This document shows, in pieces, positions 8,901 through 19,350 of a DNA stretch of 64,000 nt (the stretch's first letter is position 1; each line of letters begins with the position of its first letter). Below the pieces are notes generated by a model. That model ran no database searches, was not told the DNA's origin, and saw only the letters and a list, made by a program, of their open reading frames with translations. A program made the translations under genes and the position numbers. The stretch is from Oxalobacteraceae bacterium AB_14 (GTDB taxonomy: Bacteria; Pseudomonadota; Gammaproteobacteria; Burkholderiales; Burkholderiaceae_D): NCBI GenBank assembly GCA_000381565.1, contig KB906725.1, forward strand, positions 1,443,731 to 1,507,730, read 5' to 3'.

Positions 8901-9995
8901 TTAACGCGGGTAGAGCGCGCCCAAGACGCGATCTCCCTTCGCGCCTGTGACCGACGGTAGATTGCCCGCCAGCCGTTCGGTGAAGCGGTAGCCCAGCCAG
9001 GCGAAGGCCATCGCCTCGACCCGGTTCGGCGCCACGCCCAGCGCCTGCGTTGATTCCACCGTCACCTGCCGACCCAGCGCCACGCCCAGTTCATCCATCA
9101 GCACGCCGTTGTAGGCGCCGCCACCGCAAACGTAGAGCGCGTCCGTGCCCGCACCATAGGCCTGCACCGCCTGCGCCAGCGTGAGGGCCGTCAGGCGCGT
9201 CAGCGTGCGTTGCACGTCTTCGGGTCTGGCGTCGGCGAACGCCGCCAGATGCCGGTCCAGCCAATTGATGTGAAACAGGTCGCGGCCGGTGCTCTTGGGC
9301 GCCGGCAGCGCGAAGTAGGGCGCGGCCAGCATACTCGCCAGCAGGCCGGGGATTTCCTTGCCGCTGGCGGCCCAGGCGCCGTCCCGGTCGAATTCCTTGC
9401 TCTGGTGGCGGGCTATCCACGCATCCATCAGCACATTGCCGGGCCCGGTGTCGAAGCCGATCACCTTGCCATCCGTCAGCACGCTGATGTTCGAGATGCC
9501 GCCGATATTGGCCACCACCCGCGTCTGCCCCGGCTTGCCGAACAGCGCCTGGTGGAAGGCCGGCACCAGCGGCGCGCCCTGGCCGCCGGCGGCGATGTCG
9601 CGGCTGCGGAAGTCGGCGATCACATCGATGCCGCACAGCTCGGCCAGCAGGGCGGGGTTATTGGTCTGGCGCGTAAAACCCAGCTCGGGACGGTGGCGGA
9701 CGGTCTGCCCGTGCACCGCCACCGCGCGCACGTCCTGCGCTTGCAGCGAGGCGTCGTCGAGCAGCGCCTTGACGCACTCGGCGTAGAAGCGCGCCAGTTG
9801 ATTGGCGGCCAGCGCCTCGCGCTCGAGCTCGTTGTGGCCGGCGGCCTGCAAGGCCAGCAGGTCGGCGCGCAGGGTGGGCGGGAAGGGCACGTAGGCGGCG
9901 GCCAGCGTGTCGATGGCGTCGCCGGTGAAGCGCGCCAGCGCGCCGTCCACGCCGTCCAGGCTGGTGCCGGACATCAAACCGATATACAGAGACAT
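8901..9995 (-). CDS. anmK: Anhydro-N-acetylmuramic acid kinase
   Basis: 364 residues. It phosphorylates and opens 1,6-anhydro-MurNAc recovered from peptidoglycan turnover to give MurNAc-6-phosphate. The N-terminal nucleotide-binding loop reads [17 protein letters not shown], and the hexokinase-like fold is supported by [12 protein letters not shown] and [10 protein letters not shown]. The start at 9995 was chosen for [10 protein letters not shown]; an upstream in-frame ATG adds 19 unlikely residues. It lies downstream of the M23 peptidase gene on the same strand with a terminator between, and both act in cell-wall metabolism. Confidence 0.95.
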   Translation of the reverse strand: MSLYIGLMSGTSLDGVDGALARFTGDAIDTLAAAYVPFPPTLRADLLALQAAGHNELEREALAANQLARFYAECVKALLDDASLQAQDVRAVAVHGQTVRHRPELGFTRQTNNPALLAELCGIDVIADFRSRDIAAGGQGAPLVPAFHQALFGKPGQTRVVANIGGISNISVLTDGKVIGFDTGPGNVLMDAWIARHQSKEFDRDGAWAASGKEIPGLLASMLAAPYFALPAPKSTGRDLFHINWLDRHLAAFADARPEDVQRTLTRLTALTLAQAVQAYGAGTDALYVCGGGAYNGVLMDELGVALGRQVTVESTQALGVAPNRVEAMAFAWLGYRFTERLAGNLPSVTGAKGDRVLGALYPR

Positions 9996-10083
9996 TGTGC
10001 TATCCCGAAGCAGAAAAACGTATTCTGCCTGAGTCGGTGTGCGCTGTCGCACAGAAGAAGCGGCCTGGCCGGCGCATGATCAT

Positions 10084-10113
10084 AAAAAAACAGGCCGCTG
10101 GCGCGACCTGTTT
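10084..10113 (-). terminator. Rho-independent terminator of the M23 peptidase gene
   Basis: On the minus strand AAACAGG, a 12-base loop, CCTGTTT, then a continuing T-run (seven Ts in all). It lies 20-50 bases after the M23 stop. Confidence 0.75.
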
Positions 10114-10133
10114 GGATGAAGCTGAATTAAATC

Positions 10134-11516
10134 CTACTTCGCCGCGACGCGGGTGCCGCCGGAGCCGCCCGGCTGCAGCAGTGCGAAGCGGTGCGACATG
10201 TCGGACGCGTAGTTCTTGAAGCGCGCCATCTCGGCTGCCGTCAGCGGCGCCTGGGCTTGCACGTTCAGCGTGCCCGGATCCTTGGCTACGCCGCCGACGC
10301 GGAATTCGTAGTGCAAGTGCGCGCCGGTCGACCAGCCGGTGGTGCCGACATAGCCGATCACGTCACCCTGGCTGACCTTGCTGCCTTTTTTGATGCCAGG
10401 CGCAAAGCGGCTCATGTGGGCGTAGGCCGTGGTGTAGTTGGCCCAGTGCTTGATCATGACGAAATTGCCGTAGCCGTTCTGGGTGCCGGCGAATTCGATC
10501 ACGCCATCGCCCGAGGCGCGGATCGGGGTGCCGGTCGGCGCCGGGAAGTCGATGCCTTTGTGTTGTTTCCACTGGCCGGAAATCGGATGCACGCGCATCG
10601 CGAAGCCAGACGAAATACGGGAGAATTCAACCGGGGATTTGAGGAAGGCTTTCTTGAGGGACTTGCCGTCGAAGCTGTAGTAACCGCCGCCCTGCTTGCT
10701 TTGTGGATCGTCGAACCAGACCGACTGATACGTCGTGCCCTTGTTGGTGAACTCGCCCGCCAGGATGCGGCCCGCTCGCACAAACTCGCCATCCTGCCAG
10801 AACGTTTCGTAGACCACGTTAAAATGGTCGCCGCGCTTCAGGTCGCCGCGGAAGTCGATGCTGGTCGAGAACATCTCGATGATCTGCTTGACGATGGTGT
10901 CCGGCAGCTTGGAGCCGTCTTCGCTCGAGTCGGTTGCCGCATACAAGGTCGAGTTGATGGTACGCGCATGCATTTCCACGCGGCGCTCCAGCTTGGCCGC
11001 TTCTTCTTCCGCGACAAAGCCGTCGCCCTTGCGGGTGACCTTGATGTTCTTGACCGGATTATCCTTGCCATCGACCACCACGGCGCGCAACCATTGCAGG
11101 TTGCCCTCGTCGTCGGTTTGCGCCTGCACGCGCTTGCCGGTCTTGAGCTGCATCACGCCTTTCGCGACCTTATCTTTTTTGATAAAGTTCTCGGCCGCGT
11201 CGTCGTCGATGCCCAGACGGGTCAGCAGCGCGGCCAGCGTATCGCCGGCGCGGACCTTTTCTTCGTGGATGAAATGTTCGTTGGAGGATTGCTGTTCCAG
11301 CGATGAGATCTGCGCGCTCAGATCCGGCAATGTGACCGATTCCTGCACCGATTTGACCGGCAGGTCGGAGGCGTCGGGGGCGAGCGGAGCCACGCCGGCG
11401 GCGCCAAAAGCACACACTGCGAGAAACAATGCAGACGCGCTGATGATGCGCGCCTTGCGCGTAGAACCTAGCAGACTGAACAAGCGTGAGCTCGTGAATT
11501 TATGTATTTGGTTCAT
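10134..11516 (-). CDS. M23 family peptidoglycan endopeptidase (MepM-like)
   Basis: 460 residues. An uncleaved-anchor or signal helix spans about residues 22-44 (ISASALFLAVCAFGAAGVAPL). A LysM/OapA-like periplasmic region (about 80-130, RAGDTLAALLTRLGI) follows, then a linker and the C-terminal lysostaphin-type domain. Zinc ligands are visible: His and Asp in HKGID (about 318-322) and the second His pair in GAHLHYEF (about 398-400). Family members cut peptide cross-links so that new wall can be inserted. It is divergent from tyrS and followed by anmK. The last 30 residues are Gly/Ala-rich. Confidence 0.92.
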   Translation of the reverse strand: MNQIHKFTSSRLFSLLGSTRKARIISASALFLAVCAFGAAGVAPLAPDASDLPVKSVQESVTLPDLSAQISSLEQQSSNEHFIHEEKVRAGDTLAALLTRLGIDDDAAENFIKKDKVAKGVMQLKTGKRVQAQTDDEGNLQWLRAVVVDGKDNPVKNIKVTRKGDGFVAEEEAAKLERRVEMHARTINSTLYAATDSSEDGSKLPDTIVKQIIEMFSTSIDFRGDLKRGDHFNVVYETFWQDGEFVRAGRILAGEFTNKGTTYQSVWFDDPQSKQGGGYYSFDGKSLKKAFLKSPVEFSRISSGFAMRVHPISGQWKQHKGIDFPAPTGTPIRASGDGVIEFAGTQNGYGNFVMIKHWANYTTAYAHMSRFAPGIKKGSKVSQGDVIGYVGTTGWSTGAHLHYEFRVGGVAKDPGTLNVQAQAPLTAAEMARFKNYASDMSHRFALLQPGGSGGTRVAAK

Positions 11517-11674
11517 GCAATCAGTTAAAATTTGCCGCTTGAACTATTCAGGAACGTTTTATTTTTTCTAATTATTGTTTAAGTTCGTTTTCGTACGGCA
11601 AGATTGATGGATCGAGGATTATAACAAACTCCTGAAGCTGCCTACCTTTTTCTGAAATATACCGCAAAAAAACT

Positions 11675-12928
11675 ATGACTACCTCTTCTTCGACATCGCC
11701 GGCCCCCTCTAAAGTCCTGCCGCTGACCGACAGCGTTCTGGAGGCCCTCGCCATCACCAAACGCGGTGTCGACGAGTTGCTGATTGAAAGCGAGTTCGCC
11801 CAAAAGCTGGCGCGCTCCGAGCAAAGCGGCGTGCCGCTGCGTATCAAGCTCGGCCTGGATCCTACCGCACCCGACCTGCACCTTGGCCACACCGTTGTGC
11901 TGAACAAGATGCGCCAGCTGCAGGACCTGGGCCATCAGGTGATCTTCCTGATCGGCGATTTCACGTCGATGATCGGCGACCCGTCCGGCCGCAACGCCAC
12001 CCGCCCGCCGCTGACGCGCGAGCAGGTCGAGCAAAACGCCATGACCTACTTCAAGCAGGCCTCGCTGGTGCTGGACCCGGCCAAGACCGAGATCCGCTAC
12101 AACTCCGAATGGTGCGATCCGCTGGGCGCGCGCGGCATGATCAAGCTGGCCTCGCACTACACGGTGGCGCGCATGATGGAACGCGACGACTTCAGCAAAC
12201 GCTTCAAGAGTGGGACCCCGATCGCGGTTCATGAGTTCCTCTATCCCTTGATGCAGGGCTATGATTCGGTCGCTTTGAAGGCGGACCTTGAGCTAGGTGG
12301 AACCGACCAGAAATTTAACTTGCTGGTAGGCCGCGAGCTGCAGAAGGACTACGACCAGGAACCGCAGTGCATTTTGACCATGCCGCTGCTGGAAGGCCTG
12401 GACGGCGTCGACAAGATGTCCAAATCGAAGAACAACTACATCGGCATCACCGAGCCGGCCAACACCATGTTCGCCAAGATCATGAGTATTTCCGACGTGA
12501 TGATGTGGAAATATTACGAACTGCTGTCGTTCCGCTCGCTGGCCGACCTGGCCGCGCTGAAGGCCACCGTCGACGGCGGCGCCAATCCGCGCGACGCCAA
12601 GGTGGCGCTGGCTCAGGAAATCGTCGCCCGCTTCCACTCGCAGGCGGCGGCGGAAGAGGCATTGACCGACTTCGTCAACCGCTCCAAGGGCGGCATCCCG
12701 GACGACGTGGCGGAAATCACGCTGCCGGGCGCGCCGGCCGGCATCCAGCAACTGCTGAAATCGGCCGGGCTGTGCGCGTCGGTGTCGGAAGCGGGCCGCA
12801 TGATCGACCAGGGCGGCGTGCGCATCGACGGCGCCGTCGTCAGCGACAAGGCGGTGAAGGTCGAGGCCGGCACCTTTGTGCTGCAAGTGGGCAAGCGCAA
12901 GTTCGCGCGCGTGACGCTGACCGCATGA
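11675..12928 (+). CDS. tyrS: Tyrosyl-tRNA synthetase
   Basis: 417 residues. Class I synthetase that charges tRNA-Tyr. HIGH-type motif HLGH at residues 69-72 and KMSKS at about 247-251. A C-terminal S4-type RNA-binding domain (about 355-415, [20 protein letters not shown]) completes it. The N-terminal ~20 residues are Ser/Pro/Thr-rich and probably disordered. It overlaps dtd by 4 bases (ATGA), so synthesis of Tyr-tRNA and removal of D-Tyr-tRNA are coupled at translation. Confidence 0.97.
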   Translation: MTTSSSTSPAPSKVLPLTDSVLEALAITKRGVDELLIESEFAQKLARSEQSGVPLRIKLGLDPTAPDLHLGHTVVLNKMRQLQDLGHQVIFLIGDFTSMIGDPSGRNATRPPLTREQVEQNAMTYFKQASLVLDPAKTEIRYNSEWCDPLGARGMIKLASHYTVARMMERDDFSKRFKSGTPIAVHEFLYPLMQGYDSVALKADLELGGTDQKFNLLVGRELQKDYDQEPQCILTMPLLEGLDGVDKMSKSKNNYIGITEPANTMFAKIMSISDVMMWKYYELLSFRSLADLAALKATVDGGANPRDAKVALAQEIVARFHSQAAAEEALTDFVNRSKGGIPDDVAEITLPGAPAGIQQLLKSAGLCASVSEAGRMIDQGGVRIDGAVVSDKAVKVEAGTFVLQVGKRKFARVTLTA

Positions 12929-13371
12929 TAGGGCTGCTGCAACGCGTCAGCGGCGCCAGCGTGGTGGTCGACGGCGCCACCGTCGGCGCCATCGACGCCG
13001 GCTTGATGGTGCTGGTGTGCGCCGAACGCGGCGATACGGAGAGGGAAGCCGACGCGCTGCTGGCCAAATTGCTGGGCTACCGGGTCTTCGCGGACGAGGC
13101 CGGCAAGATGAACCGCAGCGTCGCCGACGTGGCGGGCGGCCTGCTGCTGGTGCCGCAGTTCACCTTGGCGGCCGACACCAAATCCGGCACGCGGCCCTCG
13201 TTCACGCCTGCCGCGGCGCCGGCCGACGGTCTGCGCCTGTTCGATTATTTTGTTGAACAAGCCCGCCAAAAGCATAAAGTAGTGGAAACCGGCCAGTTTG
13301 GCGCGGATATGAAAGTCACGCTGACCAATGACGGCCCGGTGACGTTCTGGCTGCAAACAAACGCAAAATAA
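12925..13371 (+). CDS. dtd: D-aminoacyl-tRNA deacylase
   Basis: 148 residues. It hydrolyses D-aminoacyl-tRNAs such as D-Tyr-tRNA. Diagnostic sequence: [17 protein letters not shown] at the start, the active-site [20 protein letters not shown] (about 78-97) and the C-terminal [10 protein letters not shown] containing the Gly-cisPro-type motif region. The start is fixed by the 4-base overlap with tyrS. Length is normal. Confidence 0.96.
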   Translation: MIGLLQRVSGASVVVDGATVGAIDAGLMVLVCAERGDTEREADALLAKLLGYRVFADEAGKMNRSVADVAGGLLLVPQFTLAADTKSGTRPSFTPAAAPADGLRLFDYFVEQARQKHKVVETGQFGADMKVTLTNDGPVTFWLQTNAK

Positions 13372-13393
13372 GACAGGCGGTTGGGAGACAAGC

Positions 13394-14062
13394 ATGAAAC
13401 TTTCGAGCGACAGCTTTCGCGATGGCGGCGTCATTCCGGCCGAATACGCTTTTGGCAAGCTGGATGCGGACGGGCAAGTCGTCCCGGCCGCCAACCGCAA
13501 CCCCCACCTGGCTTGGCGCGACGTGCCGGCCGGCACCGAATCGCTGGCGCTGCTGTGCATCGACGGCGACGCGCCGCAGGACGCCAGCAACGTCAACCGC
13601 GCCGGCTGCCCGCTGCCGGAAAGCCTGCCGCGCGGCGACTTCTTCCACTGGAGCCTGGTCGATATCCCGCTCAGCCTGCCAGCTATCGCGGCAGGCGCGC
13701 TGGCTAGCGGCGTGACCGCGCACGGCAAGCCCGGCCCGGAGGTGGCGCTGGACGGCCTGATGCTGCGCCAGGGCGTCAACGACTACAGCGGCTGGTTTTC
13801 GGCCGACCCGGCCATGGCCGGCGACTATTACGGGTATGATGGCCCCTGTCCGCCGTTTAACGATGAGCGCCTGCACCACTATATTTTCCGGCTCTATGCG
13901 CTCGATACGCCGCGGCTGGAACTGGAAGGGCGCTTCAACTGCGCCGACCTGCTCGACGCCTTGCACGGCCACATCATCGACGAAGCCCAATTGATCGGCA
14001 CCTACACCCTGAACCCGGCCCTGGCCGCCCAGGTGCGCCGGTCCAGAAAAAAGATTGCATGA
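13394..14062 (+). CDS. YbhB/YbcL-type PEBP family protein
   Basis: 222 residues. Phosphatidylethanolamine-binding-protein fold, recognised from the anion-pocket region (LAWRDVPAGTESLALLCIDGDAP and later DYSGWFSADPAM...YYGYDGPCPPFND) and HHYIFRLYALD. No signal peptide, so it is cytoplasmic. Bacterial members have no firm biochemical role. It lies 22 bp after dtd and overlaps the next gene by 4 bases, so it is the third gene of the tyrS operon. Confidence 0.85.
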   Translation: MKLSSDSFRDGGVIPAEYAFGKLDADGQVVPAANRNPHLAWRDVPAGTESLALLCIDGDAPQDASNVNRAGCPLPESLPRGDFFHWSLVDIPLSLPAIAAGALASGVTAHGKPGPEVALDGLMLRQGVNDYSGWFSADPAMAGDYYGYDGPCPPFNDERLHHYIFRLYALDTPRLELEGRFNCADLLDALHGHIIDEAQLIGTYTLNPALAAQVRRSRKKIA

Positions 14063-14709
14063 AGAACACCACTATTTTGCTGATCCGCCACGGCGAGACT
14101 TCCTGGAACGCCGTGCGCCGCCTGCAAGGCCATACCGACATCCCGCTCAATGACGAGGGCGCCCGCCAGGCCAACGCGCTGGCGCTGGCGCTGGCCGCCG
14201 AGCAGGTGGAGGTGCTGGTCTCGAGCGACCTGCAGCGGGCGATGCAGACCGCGCAAGCCGTGGCCGACCAGTACGACGGCCTGCACGTGCAGACCGACGA
14301 CCAGCTGCGCGAGCGCTGCTACGGCGTGTTCGAAGGCATGTTGTATGCCGACATCGCGCTGCAATACCCGGCCGAGTACGCGCTGTGGCAGGCGCGCGAT
14401 ATCGACGCCGTCATGCCGGCCGGCAAGCGGGAGGCGGAAAGCTTCCGCCAGTTCTACCAGCGTTCCACCGACGGCATCGCCGAATGGGCGCAACGCCACC
14501 CCGGCCGCACCATCGCCATCGTCGCCCACGGCGGCGTGCTGGAGTGCGCCTACCGGGCGGCGGTCGGCATGTCGCTCGACAGCCCGCGCGACTTCCAGGT
14601 CAAGAACGCCAGCATCAACCGGTTCACTTGGGCGGACGGTAAGTTGGCGCTCACCAGTTGGGGCGAAGTCGACCACCTGAGCCTGGCCGCGATGGACGAC
14701 ATTGTCTGA
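14059..14709 (+). CDS. Histidine phosphatase family protein (phosphoglycerate-mutase-like)
   Basis: 216 residues. The catalytic phospho-histidine motif LIRHGETSWN is at about residues 6-15, and the second catalytic His is in VAHGGVLECAYR. LQGHTDIPLNDEGARQA is the usual following segment. Family members include cofactor-dependent mutases and broad phosphatases, and the substrate cannot be assigned. It starts within the stop of the PEBP gene (ATGA). The last gene of the tyrS-dtd-PEBP run; 146 bp without a gene follow before dusB. Confidence 0.87.
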   Translation: MKNTTILLIRHGETSWNAVRRLQGHTDIPLNDEGARQANALALALAAEQVEVLVSSDLQRAMQTAQAVADQYDGLHVQTDDQLRERCYGVFEGMLYADIALQYPAEYALWQARDIDAVMPAGKREAESFRQFYQRSTDGIAEWAQRHPGRTIAIVAHGGVLECAYRAAVGMSLDSPRDFQVKNASINRFTWADGKLALTSWGEVDHLSLAAMDDIV

Positions 14710-14855
14710 CGACCGTGCTGATAGTTTATGCACGGAAATGTTCGTTCATAACGGCAGGGCTGCACATTTGCCGTATCCATAAAAAATAGTGCTTATTATT
14801 TGAGCAGCCCTTCGGTTAAAATAGAGGGTTCCTTCTTCCCATCCAGGTATCGCCA

Positions 14856-15872
14856 GTGCAAATCGGCCCTCATTTACTGCGCAACAACGTTTTCGTCGCC
14901 CCCATGGCCGGCGTCACCGATCGCCCCTTCCGCCAGCTGTGCAAACAGCTCGGAGCCGGCTATGCGGTGTCCGAAATGGCGGCCTCGAACCCGCGCTTGT
15001 GGGCGACCGAAAAAAGCTCGCGCCGTACCGACCACACCGGCGAGATGGCGCCGAAGGCGGTGCAGATCGCCGGCGCCGATCCCAAGGACCTGGCCGACTG
15101 CGCCCGCTTCAACGTCGAGCGCGGCGCCCAGATCATCGACATCAACATGGGTTGCCCGGTCAAGAAAGTCTGCAACGCCTGGTGCGGTTCGGCGCTGTTG
15201 CAGGACGAGCTGCTGGTCAGGCAGATCCTCGACGCCGTGGTCGGCGCGGTCGACGTGCCCGTCACGCTGAAATTCCGCACCGGCTGGAACCGCGCCAATA
15301 AAAACGCGCTGAACATCGCGCGCATCGCCGAGGACGCCGGCATCGCCATGCTGACCCTGCACGGCCGCACCCGCGCCGACGGCTACACCGGCGACGCCGA
15401 GTACGACACCATCGCGGCGGTCAAGCGCTCGGTTGCCATTCCGGTGGTGGCCAACGGCGACATCACCACGCCGGAGCAGGCCAGGTTCGTGCTCGACTAC
15501 ACCGGCGCCGACGCCGTCATGGTCGGCCGCGCCGCCCAGGGCCGGCCGTGGATCTTCCGCGAGATCGACCATTACCTGCGCACCGGCACCCATCTGCCGG
15601 CGCCGTATGTGGACGAGGTGCGCGCGCTGATGGATGAACACCTGCGCGCCCACTACGCCTTCTACGGCGACTACCTGGGCGTGCGCACCGCGCGCAAACA
15701 CATAGGCTGGTATGTGCGCGACCTGCAGGGCGGCGAGGAATTCCGGCAGAAAATGAACCTGCTGGAGTCCACCGAAGAACAACTGATTGCCGTCGATCAA
15801 TTTTTCGAATCCCAGTGGCGTGTCGGCGAGCGGTTACAATACCGCCTCCCTGTAGCATTGGAAGCAGCATAA
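14856..15872 (+). CDS. dusB: tRNA-dihydrouridine synthase B
   Basis: 338 residues from a GTG start. FMN enzyme that reduces uridine in the tRNA D-loop. FMN-site and catalytic segments: FVAPMAGVTDRPFR at the start, NMGCPVKKV with the catalytic Cys at about residue 100, TLKFRTGW, LHGRTR and VMVGRAAQGRPW. An odd detail is a second and third Cys close to the first (CNAWCG). The GTG was chosen because MQIGPHLLRNN matches family N-termini; the ribosome site is weak. dusB-fis order as in most proteobacteria. Confidence 0.95.
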   Translation: MQIGPHLLRNNVFVAPMAGVTDRPFRQLCKQLGAGYAVSEMAASNPRLWATEKSSRRTDHTGEMAPKAVQIAGADPKDLADCARFNVERGAQIIDINMGCPVKKVCNAWCGSALLQDELLVRQILDAVVGAVDVPVTLKFRTGWNRANKNALNIARIAEDAGIAMLTLHGRTRADGYTGDAEYDTIAAVKRSVAIPVVANGDITTPEQARFVLDYTGADAVMVGRAAQGRPWIFREIDHYLRTGTHLPAPYVDEVRALMDEHLRAHYAFYGDYLGVRTARKHIGWYVRDLQGGEEFRQKMNLLESTEEQLIAVDQFFESQWRVGERLQYRLPVALEAA

Positions 15873-15978
15873 GACGGCGTAGTGAGCCTAAAAAAGTCGG
15901 ATCAGAAGGGTGAGCGCCAGGGCCAAAAGCCCCGCAGCGATTTACCAGCGTCAACAGATTAAAAGCGAACGATATAAA

Positions 15979-16212
15979 ATGAGCAAAGAAAGTATCCAGG
16001 AAGTAGTCCAGAAGAGCCTTGAAGATTACTTCAACGACCTGGGCGAGCAGCAGGCATCGAATATCTACGACATGGTCGTGCTGACCGTGGAAAAACCGAT
16101 CCTGGAAGTGGTCATGACGCGCGCCGACGGCAACCAGTCGCATGCCGCGCAGATGCTGGGCATCAACCGCAATACCTTGCGCAAAAAACTGCAAGAACAC
16201 GGCCTGCTGTAA
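15979..16212 (+). CDS. fis: DNA-binding protein Fis
   Basis: 77 residues. Nucleoid protein that bends DNA and controls growth-phase genes. The C-terminal helix-turn-helix reads NQSHAAQMLGINRNTLRKKL; the N-terminal half is the dimer region. It is shorter than the E. coli protein (98) because the N-terminal hairpin arms are reduced, as usual in betaproteobacteria. An upstream in-frame start at 15910 was not used: family proteins begin at MSKE. Downstream of dusB. Confidence 0.95.
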   Translation: MSKESIQEVVQKSLEDYFNDLGEQQASNIYDMVVLTVEKPILEVVMTRADGNQSHAAQMLGINRNTLRKKLQEHGLL

Positions 16213-16319
16213 CGGCGCGCGTTTTTCCGGCATGAGTGGCTGGGGACGGCCGCTGTTGCCGCACCCGCAATACCGAATACGTCATCCCCTCATATTCAAC
16301 CACTAGCCCCACTCAAGCC

Positions 16320-17915
16320 ATGATTAAACAAGCTCTCATCTCCGTCTCCGACAAAACCGGTGTGCTGGACTTCGCCCGCGCGCTGTCCGCCATGGGCGTC
16401 AACATCCTGTCGACCGGCGGCACCGCCAAACTGCTGGCCGACAACGGCGTGGCCGTGACCGAAGTGGCCGACTACACCGGCTTCCCGGAGATGCTCGATG
16501 GCCGCGTCAAGACGCTGCACCCGAAAGTCCACGGCGGCATCCTGGCCCGCCGCGATTTCCCTGAGCACATGGCCAAGCTGGAAGAGCACAACATTCCGAC
16601 CATCGACATGGTGGTGGTCAACCTGTATCCGTTCCAGGCCACCGTGGCCAAGGATAGCTGCACGCTGGAAGACGCGATCGAGAACATCGACATCGGCGGC
16701 CCGGCCATGTTGCGCTCGTCCGCCAAGAACCACAAGGACGTGGTGGTCATCTGCGACCCGGCCGACTACGGCGTGGTGCTGGCTGAAATGAAGGCCAGCA
16801 ACAACGCTCCCGGCTACGTCAGCTACGATACCCGTTTCAAGCTGGCCACCAAGGTCTACGCGCACACCGCGCAGTACGACGGCGCCATCGCCAACTACCT
16901 GACCAGCCTGGACGCGACCCGCGCCCACGCCAGCCGCAACACCTATCCGAACACGCTGAACGTGGCGTTTGAAAAAGTGCAGGACATGCGCTACGGCGAA
17001 AACCCGCACCAGTCGGCCGCGTTCTACCGCGACGTCACCCGGACCGAAGGCGCGCTGGCCAACTATCGCCAGCTGCAGGGCAAGGAATTGTCGTTCAACA
17101 ACATCGCCGATGCGGACGCCGCATGGGAATGCGTCAAGAGCATGGGCAGCTTCGACCAGAGCGCCGCCTGCGTGATCGTCAAGCACGCCAATCCGTGCGG
17201 CGTGGCGCTGGGCGCCAACGCGGTAGACGCCTACCAGCGCGCGCTGCAGACCGATCCGACCTCGGCTTTCGGCGGCATCATCGCCTTCAACGTCGAAGTC
17301 GACGCCGCCGCCGCCACCGAGCTGGCCAAGCTGTTCGTCGAAGTGCTGATCGCGCCGAGCTTCACCGCCGAAGCCAGGCAGATCCTGTCGGCCAAGCAGA
17401 ACGTGCGGTTGCTGGAAATCCCGCTGGCGGCAGGAAAGGCGGGCGTCAACGCGATGGACTTCAAGCGCGTCGGCGGCGGCCTGCTGGTGCAGTCGGCCGA
17501 CTCCAAGAACGTGCTGATCGGCGACCTGAAGGTGGTCAGCAAGCTGCAGCCCACGCCGCAGCAACTGCAGGACCTGATGTTCGCCTGGCGCGTGGCCAAG
17601 TACGTCAAGTCCAACGCCATCGTCTTCTGCGGTAACAATATGACGCTGGGCGTGGGGGCCGGCCAGATGAGCCGTATCGACTCGGCCCGCATCGCCTCGA
17701 TCAAGGCGCAGAACGCCGGCCTGTCGCTGACCGGTTCGGTCGTGGCGTCGGACGCCTTCTTCCCGTTCCGCGACGGCCTGGACGTGGTGGTCGACGCCGG
17801 CGCGACCTGTGTGATCCACCCGGGCGGCTCGATGCGCGACCAGGAAGTGATCGACGCCGCCGACGAGCGCGGCGTGGTCATGCTGTACACCGGCACCCGC
17901 CACTTCCGCCACTAA
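16320..17915 (+). CDS. purH: Bifunctional AICAR formyltransferase / IMP cyclohydrolase
   Basis: 531 residues. It catalyses the last two steps to IMP. The N-terminal MGS-like cyclohydrolase domain (about 1-150) shows [18 protein letters not shown] and [12 protein letters not shown]; the C-terminal transformylase shows [14 protein letters not shown] and [10 protein letters not shown]. Length is normal. The start at 16320 gives the standard [12 protein letters not shown]. Immediately after the stop lies a structured repeat (17918-18014). Confidence 0.97.
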   Translation: MIKQALISVSDKTGVLDFARALSAMGVNILSTGGTAKLLADNGVAVTEVADYTGFPEMLDGRVKTLHPKVHGGILARRDFPEHMAKLEEHNIPTIDMVVVNLYPFQATVAKDSCTLEDAIENIDIGGPAMLRSSAKNHKDVVVICDPADYGVVLAEMKASNNAPGYVSYDTRFKLATKVYAHTAQYDGAIANYLTSLDATRAHASRNTYPNTLNVAFEKVQDMRYGENPHQSAAFYRDVTRTEGALANYRQLQGKELSFNNIADADAAWECVKSMGSFDQSAACVIVKHANPCGVALGANAVDAYQRALQTDPTSAFGGIIAFNVEVDAAAATELAKLFVEVLIAPSFTAEARQILSAKQNVRLLEIPLAAGKAGVNAMDFKRVGGGLLVQSADSKNVLIGDLKVVSKLQPTPQQLQDLMFAWRVAKYVKSNAIVFCGNNMTLGVGAGQMSRIDSARIASIKAQNAGLSLTGSVVASDAFFPFRDGLDVVVDAGATCVIHPGGSMRDQEVIDAADERGVVMLYTGTRHFRH

Positions 17916-17917
17916 TC

Positions 17918-18014
17918 GGTCGCTGAAACGCGGCCGCAGCTTCGTTACGGAGCCTTGCCGTGCTAGCGCACTGTGTTCGGCCCCGCGCCTCGCTGCGACC
18001 GCGTTTCAGCAACC
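17918..18014. repeat. Structured dispersed repeat, copy 1
   Basis: Terminal arms GGTCGCTGAAACGCGG (17918-17933) and CCGCGTTTCAGCAACC (17999-18014) are complementary at 15 of 16 positions. The interior contains CAGCTTCGTTAC, GCCGTGC, GCGCACTG and GCGCCTCGCTGCG. The same interior blocks occur in the same order, in reverse orientation, at 63610-63698, where the arms have a different sequence but are again complementary. Confidence 0.75.
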
Positions 18015-18115
18015 TCATTTAGCACTAGAAGGCCGCAAGCTTGCACAGTGCGGCGGACACATCCGCCGCACTGTTTTTATATACAGCATTCAATGTTCCC
18101 GGTTACAATCCGGGA

Positions 18116-18676
18116 ATGATTATTCTCGGCATCGACCCCGGCTTGCGCACCACCGGCTTTGGCGTCATCCACAAGCAGGGCGCCAGGCTGCGCTACATCG
18201 CTTCCGGCACCATCAAGAGTGGCGACGGGGATCTGCCCGCCCGCCTCAAGGTGATCCTGGACGGCGTGGCCGAGGTGGCCCGCACCTACCAACCCGACTA
18301 CGCCGCCATCGAGCAGGTGTTCGTCAACGTCAATCCGCAATCGACCCTGCTGCTGGGCCAGGCGCGCGGCGCGGCCATTTGCGCGCTGGTGTCGGCCGAG
18401 CTGAGCGTGGCCGAGTATTCGCCGACCCAGGTCAAGCAGGCGGTGGTGGGCACCGGCCGCGCGGTCAAGGCGCAGGTGCAGGACATGGTGGCGCGGCTGC
18501 TGTCGCTGCCCGGCCTGCCCGGCTCCGACGCCGCCGATGCGCTCGGCGTCGCCATCTGCCACGCCCACAGCCGCGAAACGCTGACCCTGATCGCCGGCGC
18601 CGGCCAGGGCACGAGCACGGCCGCGCGCGGTCCGCTGGCCGGCCTGCGCATGAAAAACGGCCGCCTGGTCGGCTAA
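18116..18676 (+). CDS. ruvC: Holliday junction endonuclease RuvC
   Basis: 186 residues. It cuts Holliday junctions after RuvAB branch migration. The acidic catalytic residues are visible: Asp7 in [12 protein letters not shown], Glu in [10 protein letters not shown] (about residue 66), and the Asp pair in [19 protein letters not shown] (about 139-142). The start at 18116 gives the family N-terminus; an upstream ATG at 18041 is not supported. First gene of the ruv cluster, 27 bp before ruvA. Confidence 0.97.
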   Translation: MIILGIDPGLRTTGFGVIHKQGARLRYIASGTIKSGDGDLPARLKVILDGVAEVARTYQPDYAAIEQVFVNVNPQSTLLLGQARGAAICALVSAELSVAEYSPTQVKQAVVGTGRAVKAQVQDMVARLLSLPGLPGSDAADALGVAICHAHSRETLTLIAGAGQGTSTAARGPLAGLRMKNGRLVG

Positions 18677-18703
18677 CCCTTCCTCTTTAAAGGCAATCAC
18701 ACG

Positions 18704-19282
18704 ATGATCGGTCGTCTCTCCGGTATTCTGCTTGAAAAAAATCCGCCGCAACTGCTGGTTGACTGCGGCGGCGTCGGCTATGAAGTCGATGTGCCGATGA
18801 GCACCTTCTACAACCTGCCCGGCGTGGGCGAGAAAGTGGTGCTGTTCACGCACCAGGCGATCCGCGAGGATGCGCACCTGCTGTTCGGCTTCGGCAACGC
18901 CGAGGAGCGCGCGGTGTTCCGCCAGCTGATCAAGATCACCGGCGTCGGCGCGCGCACCGCGCTGTCGATCCTGTCGGGCATGTCGATCGCCGACCTGGCG
19001 CAGGCGGTGACGTTGCAGGAGTCGGGCCGCCTGATCAAGGTGCCGGGGATCGGCAAGAAGACCGCCGAGCGCTTGCTGCTGGAACTGAAGGGCAAGTTGG
19101 GCGCGGATATCGGCGCCGGCGGCGCGCACGCCGTGCCGGATTCGCAATCCGATATCCTGAACGCGTTGCTGGCGCTGGGCTATTCCGACAAGGAAGCCTT
19201 GCTGGCACTGAAGACCGTCCCCGCCGGCAGCGGCGTCTCGGACGGCATCAAGCAGGCGCTGAAGGCGCTCTCCAAAGGCTGA
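18704..19282 (+). CDS. ruvA: Holliday junction DNA helicase subunit RuvA
   Basis: 192 residues. Tetrameric junction-binding subunit. Domain I OB fold ([21 protein letters not shown]), two helix-hairpin-helix motifs ([14 protein letters not shown] and [18 protein letters not shown]), and the C-terminal RuvB-binding domain III ([21 protein letters not shown]). In most relatives ruvB follows directly; here a two-gene insertion of about 0.9 kb separates them. Confidence 0.97.
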   Translation: MIGRLSGILLEKNPPQLLVDCGGVGYEVDVPMSTFYNLPGVGEKVVLFTHQAIREDAHLLFGFGNAEERAVFRQLIKITGVGARTALSILSGMSIADLAQAVTLQESGRLIKVPGIGKKTAERLLLELKGKLGADIGAGGAHAVPDSQSDILNALLALGYSDKEALLALKTVPAGSGVSDGIKQALKALSKG

Positions 19283-19350
19283 TACGCCTCAATTGAATCG
19301 CAGGCGGCCCCGCCTATGCTCGACCATCGAGCCAAGCGGAGCCGCCGATC

